Shown piece by piece: positions 9,716-18,154 of a stretch of 64,000 nt of DNA. Each line of letters begins with the position of its first letter. Position 1 is the stretch's first letter. The notes under the pieces were generated by a model. That model saw nothing but the letters and a program-made list of their open reading frames with translations. It made no database searches and was not told the origin of the DNA. This DNA is from Streptomyces xanthophaeus (lineage in GTDB: Bacteria > Actinomycetota > Actinomycetes > Streptomycetales > Streptomycetaceae), in contig NZ_KL647134.1 of NCBI RefSeq assembly GCF_000725805.1, forward strand, positions 1 through 64,000, read 5' to 3'. A program made the translations under genes and the position numbers.

Positions 9716-9735
9716 ACCGCCCGCCCGTGAACGGC

Positions 9736-9774
9736 AGCAGCCCCCGGACCACCGCTCGCGGTCCGGGGGCTGCT
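9736..9774. terminator. Bidirectional hairpin terminator between permease 1 and bioY
   Basis: A perfect 15-bp stem, AGCAGCCCCCGGACC (9736-9750) with its complement (9760-9774), and a 9-nt loop lie between two convergent genes. No clear U-tract is present, as is common in streptomycetes. Confidence 0.8.
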
Positions 9775-9792
9775 GTGCTCGGGTACGCGGGC

Positions 9793-10377
9793 TCAGCCCC
9801 GGCGGCCGGCCAGCTTCCAGGCGGCCGGCAGCGCGCCCATGGCCAGGGCGGCCTTGATCGCGTCGCCGATCAGGAACGGGACCAGGCCGGCCGCGACGGC
9901 CGCGCCCAGGGACATCCCCGTGACGGCCATCAGGTACGGCACGCCCACCGCGTAGATCACGGCGGAGCCCAGCACCATGGTGCCCGCGGTCCGCAGGACC
10001 GAGCGGTCGGCGCCGCGCTGCGCGAGGGCTCCGGCGACGGTGGCGGCGAGCAGCATGCCGAGCACGTAGCCGAAGGAGGCGCCGCCCGCACCGGAGGTGC
10101 CGTTCGCGAACCACGGCAGGCCGGCCGAGCCGAGGAGGGCGTACAGGGCCAGCGCGAGGAAGCCGCGGCGGGCGCCGAAGGCGGTTCCGACGAGCAGCGC
10201 CGCGAAGGTCTGGCCGGTGACCGGGACCGGGGAGCCCGGAACGGGCACGGCGATCTGCGCGGCCAGACCGGTCAGCGCGGCTCCGCCGGCGACGAGCGCG
10301 ATGTCGCGGACGCGGCTCGCGGGCAGCAGGTCGGCGAGGACGGCGCCGGGCCGGAAGGAGACGGAAGCGGTGCTCAT
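9793..10377 (-). CDS. bioY: Biotin transporter BioY (ECF S component)
   Basis: A protein of 194 residues with six hydrophobic segments and BioY hallmarks: VPVPGSPVPVTGQTFAALLVG near residue 45, RRGFLALALYALLGSAGLPWF and PFLIGDAIKAALA near the end. It is the substrate-binding membrane subunit of biotin uptake, normally working with shared ECF ATPase and transmembrane subunits, which are not encoded here. The ATG at 10377 has GGAG seven bases upstream. The gene sits alone between two amino-acid permeases on the other strand. Confidence 0.92.
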   Translation of the reverse strand: MSTASVSFRPGAVLADLLPASRVRDIALVAGGAALTGLAAQIAVPVPGSPVPVTGQTFAALLVGTAFGARRGFLALALYALLGSAGLPWFANGTSGAGGASFGYVLGMLLAATVAGALAQRGADRSVLRTAGTMVLGSAVIYAVGVPYLMAVTGMSLGAAVAAGLVPFLIGDAIKAALAMGALPAAWKLAGRRG

Positions 10378-10660
10378 CGAAGGCTCCGGGGGGTGGTGGT
10401 GACGGGACGATCACCGACGTTAGTCCGCGGTCCGCCGCCTCCCCACAGTTGCCCGGCACAAAGGCATACTCCCCGGTTTGGTGGGGACCGGACAAAGACC
10501 CCCGCCCCGACCGCGACAGCGTGATGCGCGTCACGGGGAAGATCCGACAGCACGTCCGTTTTGCACGGAAGGCCGCTACCCAGTGAGACTGTAGGGTCCC
10601 GCCAATCCTGATGCGGAGCCCCCACCGCCGCTGGGCCGAACGAGAGTACGAGCGCCCCTC

Positions 10661-12091
10661 ATGCCCAACCGCCAGCCAGAAGCTTCTCCCTTGACGTCCG
10701 ACCTGCCCGAGGAGCCACTGAGCCACGGTCTCAAGCAGCGCCACCTGACCATGCTGGGCCTCGGCGGCGTCATCGGCGCCGGGCTCTTCGTCGGCTCGGG
10801 CGCCGGCATCGGCATCGCCGGTCCCGCGATCATCTGCTCGTACCTGCTCGCGGGCGTCCTCGCGATGCTGGTCATGCGGGCGCTCGGCGAGATGTCCGCC
10901 GCGATGCCCGCCTCCGGTTCCTTCTCCGTGTACGCGGAGAAGGCGCTGGGCCGCTGGGCCGGTTTCACCGCGGGCTGGCTGTACTGGTTCCTGCTGGTCG
11001 TGGTGCTCGCCGTGGAGGCCACCGGCGCCGCCAAGATCGCCAACGGCTGGCTGCCCTCGGTCGACCAGTGGGTCTGGGTGCTGATCTTCATGGTGGTCTT
11101 CACCGTGAGCAACCTGGCCGCCGTGAAGAACTTCGGCGAGTTCGAGTTCTGGTTCGCCGCCCTCAAGGTGGGCGCGATCGTGCTCTTCCTGATCCTGGGC
11201 ACCCTGGCGGTCTTCGGCCTGCTCCCCGACACCGATCCGGTGGGCCTGACCAACCTGACGGGCCAGGGCGGCTTCTTCCCGGCGGGCATCGGCGGGGTCG
11301 TCGCCGGCATGCTCGCGGTCGTCTTCGCCTTCGGCGGCCTGGAGGTCGTCACCATCGCGGCCGCGGAATCGCAGGACCCGGCCCGCTCCGTGGCCCGCGC
11401 CGTGCGCAGCGCGGTGTGGCGCATCCTCTTCTTCTACGTCGGCTCGATGCTGGTCATCGTCACCCTGCTGCCGTGGGACTCGCTGGAGCCGGGCGAGAGC
11501 CCGTACGTGGCCGTGCTGGACTCCATCGGCATCCCGGGAGCCGGCCAGATCATGAACATCGTGGTGTTCGTGGCCCTGCTGTCGGCGCTCAACGCGAACC
11601 TGTACGGGTCCTCGCGCATCGTGTTCTCGCTGGCCGAGCGCCGTGAGGCGCCCCAGGCGCTGCTGAAGGTCTCGGGCGGCGGGGTGCCGCGCCGGGCGGT
11701 CTTCGCGTCGGTCGCCTTCGGCTTCGTGTCGGTGGTGCTGAACCTGCTGTGGCCGGACACGATCTTCCTCTACATGCTGAACGCGGTCGGGGCGGTGCTG
11801 CTCTTCGTGTGGGCGCTGATCGCCGTCTCGCAGCTGAAGCTGCGCCGGGTCATCGAGCGGGAGATGCCGGAGCGGCTGACGCTGCCGATGTGGCTGTTCC
11901 CGTACCTCACCTGGACGGCGCTGATCGGGATGGCGACGGTGCTGGTCCTGATGCTGTTCGACGACTCCGCGCGGCCGCAGCTGCTGTGGTCCACCGGCGC
12001 GGCAGCGCTGGTCCTCGCGGTGGCGGGGCTGCGCGAACTGCGGGAGCGCCGCAGCGGGAAGCAGGGGCAGGGCACGACCCCGGCCCCCTGA
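10661..12091 (+). CDS. Amino-acid permease, AAT family (second paralogue)
   Basis: A protein of 476 residues with about 12 hydrophobic helices and the same landmarks as the first permease: HLTMLGLGGVIGAGLFVGSG, EFEFWFAALKVGAI and ALNANLYGSSRIVFSLAERREAP. It is closer in wording to the third paralogue (YGSSR instead of YTASR), suggesting a later duplication. It lies 94 nt upstream of the third permease with no hairpin between them, but the operator-like palindromes in that gap suggest the third gene has its own promoter. Substrate unknown. Confidence 0.92.
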   Translation: MPNRQPEASPLTSDLPEEPLSHGLKQRHLTMLGLGGVIGAGLFVGSGAGIGIAGPAIICSYLLAGVLAMLVMRALGEMSAAMPASGSFSVYAEKALGRWAGFTAGWLYWFLLVVVLAVEATGAAKIANGWLPSVDQWVWVLIFMVVFTVSNLAAVKNFGEFEFWFAALKVGAIVLFLILGTLAVFGLLPDTDPVGLTNLTGQGGFFPAGIGGVVAGMLAVVFAFGGLEVVTIAAAESQDPARSVARAVRSAVWRILFFYVGSMLVIVTLLPWDSLEPGESPYVAVLDSIGIPGAGQIMNIVVFVALLSALNANLYGSSRIVFSLAERREAPQALLKVSGGGVPRRAVFASVAFGFVSVVLNLLWPDTIFLYMLNAVGAVLLFVWALIAVSQLKLRRVIEREMPERLTLPMWLFPYLTWTALIGMATVLVLMLFDDSARPQLLWSTGAAALVLAVAGLRELRERRSGKQGQGTTPAP

Positions 12092-12128
12092 CGTCGGGGA
12101 GGGGTGCGATCACGATCCGTGAAGAGCG

Positions 12129-12167
12129 CGTCCGAATACCGGACGCAAAACGTCCGACTATCGGACG
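12129..12167. promoter_or_regulatory. Two 17-bp palindromes, CGTCCG-N5-CGGACG, 22 bp apart
   Basis: CGTCCG-AATAC-CGGACG (12129-12145) and CGTCCG-ACTAT-CGGACG (12151-12167) are both perfect outside the 5-bp spacer. Their starts are 22 bp apart, about two helical turns, so two dimers could bind the same face. The second ends 18 bp before the start of the third permease, where it would block RNA polymerase or ribosome access. The same motif recurs at 26400 and, with one mismatch, at 26521. No matching regulator is encoded here. Confidence 0.75.
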
Positions 12168-12185
12168 ATGGAGAGACTGGCCCGC

Positions 12186-13601
12186 ATGAGCCAGAGCACG
12201 ATCGCACCCCACCAGCAGCAGGCACCGCCGCCCGGCGGCACCGGTTCCCCCCTCGGGAACGGCCTCAAGCAGCGCCACCTCTCGATGATCGCCCTCGGCG
12301 GGGTCATCGGCGCCGGGCTCTTCGTGGGCTCCGGGGCCGGGATCGCGGCCGCGGGCCCCTCGATCGTGCTCGCCTACGCGGCGTCCGGGCTGCTCGTGAT
12401 GTTCGTGATGCGGATGCTCGGCGAGATGTCCGCCGCGAACCCCGCCTCCGGCTCCTTCTCGGTGCACGCGGAGCGGGCCGTCGGCCCCTGGGCCGGGTTC
12501 ACGGCGGGCTGGATGTTCTGGACCCTGCTGTGCGTGGGCGTGGCGATCGAGGCCATCGGCGCGGCGCACATCATGACGGGCTGGTTCCCGGGCACCCCCT
12601 CGTGGATGTGGGTGCTGGTCTTCATGGCGGTGTTCTGCGGGTCCAACCTGGGCGCCGTCTCGCGCTTCGGCGAGTTCGAGTTCTGGTTCGCCGCCCTCAA
12701 GATCGGCGCCATCGCGCTCTTCCTGGGCCTGGGCGTCCTGGCCCTCATGGGGCTGCTGCCCGGCACCTCCTCCCCCGGCACGGCCAACCTGCTGCACGAC
12801 GGCGGCTTCCTGCCCAAGGGCGTGGACGGCCTGCTGGTCGGACTGCTGGCCTCGGTCGTCGCGTACGGCGGCCTGGAGACGGTGACCATCGCGGCCGCCG
12901 AGTCCGACAACCCCGTCCAGGGCGTGGCCAAGGCCGTGCGCACCACGATGTGGCGGATCGCGATCGTCTACGTCGGCTCCATGCTGGTCATCGTCACCCT
13001 GCTGCCGTGGAACGACCCGGCGGTCACGGAGGACGGCCCCTACGCCGCGACCCTGGACCACCTCGGCATCCCGGCGGCCGGCGAGATCATGAACGTGGTC
13101 ATCCTGATCGCCCTGCTGTCGGCCATGAACGCCAACATCTACGGCTCCTCGCGGATGGCCTACTCCCTCGTCGCCCGCGGCCAGGGCCCCAAGGCCCTGG
13201 GCAAGGTCACGCGCGGGGTCCCGCGCCGCGCGGTGCTCGCCTCCTCCGGCTTCGGCTTCGTGACCGTGCTGCTGTCGTACTGGTACCCGGACACCCTGTT
13301 CGCCTGGCTGCTGAACATGGTCGGCGGGGTCATCCTCGTCGTCTGGGGCTTCATCGCCGTCTCGCAGTTCGTGCTGCGCCGGCGCACCGAGCGCGAGGCC
13401 CCCGGGAAGCTGGTCGTGAAGATGTGGGGCTTCCCGTACCTGACCTGGGTGGCGCTGGCCGGGGTCGGCGGCGTCCTGGCGTTGATGGCCCTGGACGAGG
13501 ACACCCGCGTCCAGGTCCTGTTCACCGGCGGCCTGACCATCGCCCTCGCGGTCACGGGCTACGTGATGCAGCGCCGGGCGGCGGCGCGCCCGAAGGTCTG
13601 A
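12186..13601 (+). CDS. Amino-acid permease, AAT family (third paralogue)
   Basis: A protein of 471 residues with the same 12-helix layout as the two upstream paralogues; landmarks are HLSMIALGGVIGAGLFVGSG, EFEFWFAALKIGAIALF and SAMNANIYGSSRMAYSLVARGQGP. The ATG at 12186 is preferred over the in-frame ATG at 12168 because GGAGAG lies ten bases before it and the earlier ATG directly abuts the operator palindrome. Transcription is probably controlled by the paired palindromes just upstream. A strong terminator follows. Confidence 0.92.
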   Translation: MSQSTIAPHQQQAPPPGGTGSPLGNGLKQRHLSMIALGGVIGAGLFVGSGAGIAAAGPSIVLAYAASGLLVMFVMRMLGEMSAANPASGSFSVHAERAVGPWAGFTAGWMFWTLLCVGVAIEAIGAAHIMTGWFPGTPSWMWVLVFMAVFCGSNLGAVSRFGEFEFWFAALKIGAIALFLGLGVLALMGLLPGTSSPGTANLLHDGGFLPKGVDGLLVGLLASVVAYGGLETVTIAAAESDNPVQGVAKAVRTTMWRIAIVYVGSMLVIVTLLPWNDPAVTEDGPYAATLDHLGIPAAGEIMNVVILIALLSAMNANIYGSSRMAYSLVARGQGPKALGKVTRGVPRRAVLASSGFGFVTVLLSYWYPDTLFAWLLNMVGGVILVVWGFIAVSQFVLRRRTEREAPGKLVVKMWGFPYLTWVALAGVGGVLALMALDEDTRVQVLFTGGLTIALAVTGYVMQRRAAARPKV

Positions 13602-13623
13602 GCCCGCGTCAGTCCAGCTTCCC

Positions 13624-13661
13624 GGAGGCCGGGTCCGTGCGATCGCACGGACCCGGCCTCC
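13624..13661. terminator. Perfect 38-nt palindromic terminator
   Basis: Bases 13624-13661 form a perfect inverted repeat with arms starting GGAGGCCGGGTCCGTGC. It ends the permease 3 transcript before sodF. No long U-tract is present. Confidence 0.85.
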
Positions 13662-13732
13662 GTCGTTCCGTAGGGCGCCACAAGAGAGGTGACCCTTACA
13701 TGCACAGGGGAATAGCTACTGCTAGCGTGCAG

Positions 13733-13749
13733 TTGCGCATTGATTGCAA
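13733..13749 (+). promoter_or_regulatory. Nur-box candidate upstream of sodF
   Basis: TTGCGC-ATTGA-TTGCAA matches the published Streptomyces Nur operator, tTGCaa-N5-ttGCAA, with one arm perfect and four of six bases in the other. It lies 36 bp before the sodF start. Nur is the nickel-responsive Fur-family repressor that shuts off the Fe superoxide dismutase gene when nickel is present. The assignment rests on motif, position and gene identity. Confidence 0.75.
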
Positions 13750-13785
13750 TAAGCAGTTGGCACGCCGAGGGGACCGGACACACGC

Positions 13786-14445
13786 ATGGCCATCTACACG
13801 CTTCCTGAGCTTCCTTACGACTACGCGGCGCTCGAGCCGGTGATCAACCCGCAGATCATCGAACTGCACCACGACAAGCACCACGCGGCCTACGTCACGG
13901 GCGCCAACAACACGCTGGAGCAGCTGGAGGAGGCGCGCGACAAGGAGAACTGGGGCGCGCTGAACGGCCTGGAGAAGAACCTCGCGTTCCACCTCTCCGG
14001 CCACATCCTCCACAGCATCTACTGGCACAACATGGCCAGCCCGAAGACCGGTGACGGCGGCGGCATCCCGGACGAGAAGGACGGCCTGGGCGACCTCCCG
14101 GCCGCGATCACCGAGTCCTTCGGCTCCTTCGCCGCCTTCAAGAAGCAGCTGACCTTCGCGGCCTCCGCCACGCAGGGCTCCGGCTGGGGCGTGCTCGCGT
14201 ACGAGCCCATCAGCGGCCGTCTGATCGTCGAGCAGGTCTACGACCACCAGGGCAACGTGGGCCAGGCCTCCGTGCCGGTCCTGGTCTTCGACGCCTGGGA
14301 GCACGCCTTCTACCTGCAGTACAAGAACCAGAAGGTGGACTTCATCGAGGCGATGTGGAATGTCGTCAACTGGCAGGACGTGGCCAAGCGCTACGCCGAC
14401 GCCAAGGCGAACACCCCGCTGCTGATCCCCGCGAACAAGGCCTGA
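13786..14445 (+). CDS. sodF: Superoxide dismutase, Fe/Mn family (SodF type)
   Basis: A protein of 219 residues that converts superoxide to peroxide and oxygen in the cytoplasm. Metal ligands of the family are visible: His 28 in LHHDKHH, His 76 in GHILHSIYW, and Asp 169 and His 173 in VFDAWEHAF. The streptomycete Fe(Zn)-SOD is the nickel-repressed counterpart of the Ni-containing SodN, and the Nur-like box just upstream fits that pattern. The Fe-versus-Mn call is by relationship and context; the sequence alone does not settle it. Confidence 0.93.
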   Translation: MAIYTLPELPYDYAALEPVINPQIIELHHDKHHAAYVTGANNTLEQLEEARDKENWGALNGLEKNLAFHLSGHILHSIYWHNMASPKTGDGGGIPDEKDGLGDLPAAITESFGSFAAFKKQLTFAASATQGSGWGVLAYEPISGRLIVEQVYDHQGNVGQASVPVLVFDAWEHAFYLQYKNQKVDFIEAMWNVVNWQDVAKRYADAKANTPLLIPANKA

Positions 14446-14510
14446 TCAGCACCCCGAACCCGTCCGCCTCGTGATCGTCTTCTCAACCTTCACCAGCGGG
14501 CGTGTCCACC

Positions 14511-14549
14511 AGAAGGCCCCCGGGAGGACATGACTCCCGGGGGCCTTCT
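14511..14549. terminator. Bidirectional terminator between sodF and the nitroreductase
   Basis: A 16-bp stem, AGAAGGCCCCCGGGAG (14511-14526) with its complement (14534-14549), and a 7-nt loop lie between two convergent genes. Confidence 0.85.
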
Positions 14550-14580
14550 GCGTCCTGCCGGACCGGCCGGCGCTCGCGGG

Positions 14581-15228
14581 CTACTCGAAGGACGGGCCCT
14601 TGGTGCGGGTGCGCTTGATCTCGTAGAACCCCGGGGTGGCGGCCACGAGCAGGGTGCCGTCCCACAGCCGGGCCGCGGCCTCGCCGCGCGGGGTGGGGGT
14701 GACCACGGGGCCGAAGAAGGCCACGTCGTCGCCGTCGGCGCCGGGCACGGAGATGACCGGGGTGCCAACCTCCTGGCCGACGCGGTCTATGCCGTTGTTG
14801 TGGGAGGCGCGCAGGACCTCGTCGTACTCGTCGGAGTCGGCGTACGCGAGCAGCTCGGCCGGCAGGCCGACCTCGTCCAGAGCGGCGGCGATGACCTCGC
14901 GCGTCGGGCCCTGGCCCTCGTTGTGGATCTTCGTGCCGAGAGCGGTGTAGAGCTTGCCGGTGATCTCGTCGCCGTGCTTCTGCTGGGCCGCCACGACCAC
15001 GCGTACGGGGGCCCAGCCCTTGGGGCCGAGCAGCTCGCGGTAGGTCTCGGGCAGTTCGTCGAGCTTGTTCTCGTTGAGTACGGCCAGGCTCATCACGTGC
15101 CAGCGGACCTCGACGTCGCGGACCTTCTCGACCTCGACCATCCAGCGGGAGGTCATCCAGGCCCAGGGGCAGAGCGGGTCGAACCAGAAGTCGACGGGGG
15201 TCTTCTCGCGCACCTGGGTGTCGCTCAT
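14581..15228 (-). CDS. DsbA-family, mycothiol-dependent nitroreductase-like protein (Rv2466c type)
   Basis: A protein of 215 residues with a thioredoxin fold interrupted by a helical insertion, as in DsbA-family proteins. It starts VDFWFDPLCPWAW, so the active site is C20-P-W-A23. From memory, the mycobacterial homologue Rv2466c has CPWC; here the second, resolving Cys is Ala, which would favour a monothiol mechanism with mycothiol. The start at 15228 is preceded by GAGGAGAG. The longer open frame (to 15309) crosses the aminopeptidase promoter and is not used. Likely role is redox or detoxification chemistry in the cytoplasm. Confidence 0.82.
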   Translation of the reverse strand: MSDTQVREKTPVDFWFDPLCPWAWMTSRWMVEVEKVRDVEVRWHVMSLAVLNENKLDELPETYRELLGPKGWAPVRVVVAAQQKHGDEITGKLYTALGTKIHNEGQGPTREVIAAALDEVGLPAELLAYADSDEYDEVLRASHNNGIDRVGQEVGTPVISVPGADGDDVAFFGPVVTPTPRGEAAARLWDGTLLVAATPGFYEIKRTRTKGPSFE

Positions 15229-15365
15229 GTCTCTCCTCAGTACTCGTGCCGGAAACAAGGGCCTGACTGCATCCCGTTCCCCGTCGCCAACCAGAGCCGG
15301 GTCGCACACATTCCCCCCGTGGGAGGATTCGTCCGAAGAACACGATCACGCACGAAGGAGTGCAC

Positions 15366-17924
15366 GTGCCCGGAGAGAATCTGTCCCGCGACGAGGCCCG
15401 CACGAGGGCCGAGCTGCTGTCCGTCGACGGGTACGAGGTGGTCCTCGACCTGAGGTCCGCCGTGGACGAGGCCGAACCGGCCGAGGGTCCCAGGACCTTC
15501 CGCTCGGTGACGACCATCCGCTTCCGGGCCACGACCCCCGGTTCCGCCACCTTCGCGGACCTGATCGCCCCGTCGGTGAACTCCGTGACCCTCAACGGGC
15601 GCGTGCTGGACCCGGCCGAGGTCTTCGACGGCGCCCGCGTCGCCCTGGACGGCCTGGCCGCCGAGAACGTCCTGGTGGTGGACGCGAACTGCGCGTACAG
15701 CCGGACCGGCGAGGGCATGCACCGCTTCGTGGACCCGGAGGACGGCGAGGTCTACCTCTACACCCAGTACGAGCCGGCGGACGCCCGGCGGGTCTACGCG
15801 AACTTCGAGCAGCCCGACCTCAAGGCGCCCTACCGCTTCGAGGTGAACGCGCCCGAGGACTGGCACGTGTGGAGCAACGGCGCGCAGGAGTCGCAGGAGG
15901 GCGGTGTCCGGCGCTTCGCCGAGACCGAGCCGATCTCGACCTACATCACCTGCGTCGTGGCGGGGCCCTACCACTACGTGACCGACTCCTACACGCGCGG
16001 GGACCTGACGATCCCGCTGGGCGCGATGTGCCGCAAGGGTCTCGCGAAGCACTTCGACGCGGACGACGTCTTCCTGGTCACCAAGCAGGGCTTCGACCTC
16101 TTCCACGAGATCTTCGACTACCCGTACCCCTTCGGCAAGTACGACCAGGCCTTCGTGCCGGAGTACAACCTGGGTGCGATGGAGAACCCGGGGATGGTGA
16201 CCTTCCGCGAGGAGTACATCTTCCGCGGGAAGGTCACGCAGGCCTCGTACGAGCGGCGCGCGAACGTCATCCTGCACGAGATGGCGCACATGTGGTTCGG
16301 CGACCTGGTCACCATGAAGTGGTGGGACGACCTGTGGCTGAAGGAGTCCTTCGCCGACTTCATGGGGTCCTTCGGGCTGGTCGAGGCCACCCGCTTCGAC
16401 CAGGCGTGGGTGACCTTCGCCAACAACCGCAAGGCCTGGGCCTACCGCGCCGACCAGCTGCCGTCCACCCACCCCATCACGGCCGACATCCGTGACCTGG
16501 AGGACGCGAAGCTGAACTTCGACGGGATCACGTACGCCAAGGGCGCCTCGGTGCTCAAGCAGCTGGTCGCCTACGTGGGCCGGGAGGCCTTCCTGGAGGG
16601 CGCGCGGCGCTACTTCAAGGCCCACGCGTACGGGAACACGACGCTGGACGACCTGCTGTCGGTGCTCGGCGAGGTCTCCGGCCGGGACATGGCCGAATGG
16701 TCGCGGGCCTGGCTCCAGACGGCGGGCGTGAACGTGCTGACGCCGCAGGTCACCTATGACGCGGGCGGCCGGGTGACCGAGCTGGCCGTGCTCCAGGAGG
16801 GCGACGAGCTGCGCCCGCACCGGGTCGCGGTCGGCCTGTACCGGCTGGAGACCGACGGCACCCTGCTCCGCTACGCGCGGGCCGGGGCCGACGTGGCGGG
16901 CGCCCGGACCGTGATCGGGGAGCTGGCGGGGCAGGACCGGCCCGACCTGATCCTGGTCAACGACGAGGACCTGACCTACTGCAAGATGCGGTTCGACGAG
17001 GGCTCGCTCGCCACGCTGCGGGCGCACCTGGGCGACCTGACGGACCCGCTCGCCCGGGCCCTGAGCTGGTCGGCGCTGTGGAACCTGACGCGGGACGGGC
17101 TGATGCCCGCGCGCGACTTCCTCTCGCTGCTGCTGGCGCACGCGGGCCGGGAGACGGACGTCGGCGTCCTGCAGATGCTGCACGCCCAGGCGCAGACGGC
17201 CGTGACCCGCTACTCGGCGCCGGACGCGCGCGAGCAGGGCGGCCGGGAGCTGGCGGCGGGCGCCCTGCACGAGCTGCGGCTGGCGGCGCCCGGTTCGGAG
17301 CACCAGCTGACGTGGGCCCGCTTCTTCGCCGCGTGCGCGGCGACCGAGGGCGACTTCCAGCTGCTGCTGGGTCTGCTGGAGGGATCCGCGCGGATCGACG
17401 GACTGGAGGTGGACCAGGAGCTGCGCTGGGACTTCCTGCTGCCGCTGGCCGCCCACGGGGCGGTGGACGAGGACGCGCTGCACGCCGAACTGGCGCGCGA
17501 CGACACGGCTTCGGGCAAGCGGCACCAGGTGCGCTGCCTGGCGGCGCGGCCCTCGGCGGCGGTCAAGGACCAGGCCTGGGCGGCGGTGGTCGAATCCGAC
17601 AGCCTGTCGAACGCGCTGGTGGAGGCGACGATCGCGGGCATGCAGCAGTCCTCGCAGCGGGCCCTGCTGGCACCGTACCGGGACCGCTACTTCGAGGTGA
17701 TCGAGCGGATCTGGGCGGAGCGGTCGATCCAGATCGGGATGGACGTGGTGCGGGGGCTGTACCCGGCGTTCCAGGACGACCGGTCCACCGTGGCGGCGAC
17801 CGACGCGTGGCTGGCCGCCCGGGCGGACGCGGCGCCGGCCCTGCGCCGCCTGGTCCTGGAGTCCCGCGACGACCTGGCGCGCGCGCTGCGCGCCCAGGAC
17901 TGCGACCGGGCGGCCTCGGCCTGA
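15366..17924 (+). CDS. pepN: M1-family aminopeptidase (PepN type), first copy
   Basis: A protein of 852 residues. The exopeptidase motif GAMEN is at 270-274, the zinc motif HEMAH at 304-308 and the third ligand Glu 327 in KESFA, so it should be an active zinc aminopeptidase that trims N-terminal residues from peptides. A C-terminal ERAP1-like helical domain fills the second half. The GTG at 15366 is chosen over the GTG at 15360 because AAGGAG (15355-15360) is then five bases away, and because the paralogue at 60824 starts at the same point (VPG-x-NL). It is divergent from the nitroreductase. Confidence 0.94.
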   Translation: MPGENLSRDEARTRAELLSVDGYEVVLDLRSAVDEAEPAEGPRTFRSVTTIRFRATTPGSATFADLIAPSVNSVTLNGRVLDPAEVFDGARVALDGLAAENVLVVDANCAYSRTGEGMHRFVDPEDGEVYLYTQYEPADARRVYANFEQPDLKAPYRFEVNAPEDWHVWSNGAQESQEGGVRRFAETEPISTYITCVVAGPYHYVTDSYTRGDLTIPLGAMCRKGLAKHFDADDVFLVTKQGFDLFHEIFDYPYPFGKYDQAFVPEYNLGAMENPGMVTFREEYIFRGKVTQASYERRANVILHEMAHMWFGDLVTMKWWDDLWLKESFADFMGSFGLVEATRFDQAWVTFANNRKAWAYRADQLPSTHPITADIRDLEDAKLNFDGITYAKGASVLKQLVAYVGREAFLEGARRYFKAHAYGNTTLDDLLSVLGEVSGRDMAEWSRAWLQTAGVNVLTPQVTYDAGGRVTELAVLQEGDELRPHRVAVGLYRLETDGTLLRYARAGADVAGARTVIGELAGQDRPDLILVNDEDLTYCKMRFDEGSLATLRAHLGDLTDPLARALSWSALWNLTRDGLMPARDFLSLLLAHAGRETDVGVLQMLHAQAQTAVTRYSAPDAREQGGRELAAGALHELRLAAPGSEHQLTWARFFAACAATEGDFQLLLGLLEGSARIDGLEVDQELRWDFLLPLAAHGAVDEDALHAELARDDTASGKRHQVRCLAARPSAAVKDQAWAAVVESDSLSNALVEATIAGMQQSSQRALLAPYRDRYFEVIERIWAERSIQIGMDVVRGLYPAFQDDRSTVAATDAWLAARADAAPALRRLVLESRDDLARALRAQDCDRAASA

Positions 17925-17941
17925 CGCGGCACGGCCCCGGC

Positions 17942-17993
17942 GGGGCCCGGCCCACGCTCCCCCGGCCCGCGCCGGGGGTCCGGGCCGGGCCCC
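17942..17993. terminator. Nested GC-rich hairpin after pepN
   Basis: GGGGCCCGGCCC (17942-17953) pairs with GGGCCGGGCCCC (17982-17993), with an inner hairpin at 17960-17977. A likely terminator without a U-tract. Confidence 0.6.
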
Positions 17994-18154
17994 GCGGCCG
18001 TATGCCCCAAGGGGTGTCCGGCGCTGTTCGACGGGGCGTTCGGGGCAGCCTATCGGCAGTCGAACGCCCGTACTTTAGCCCCAGCTTGTCCGGGTTTGTC
18101 GACGGGCGTGTAACAGGGGTTAGCAAGGCCATGGCCTGAGGGAATCACCGCGTC

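Noticed and set aside
10555..10569. TCCG-N7-CGGA upstream of permease 2 as another copy of the shared palindrome
   Set aside because: The spacer is 7, not 5, and the outer bases do not match, so it is not counted.
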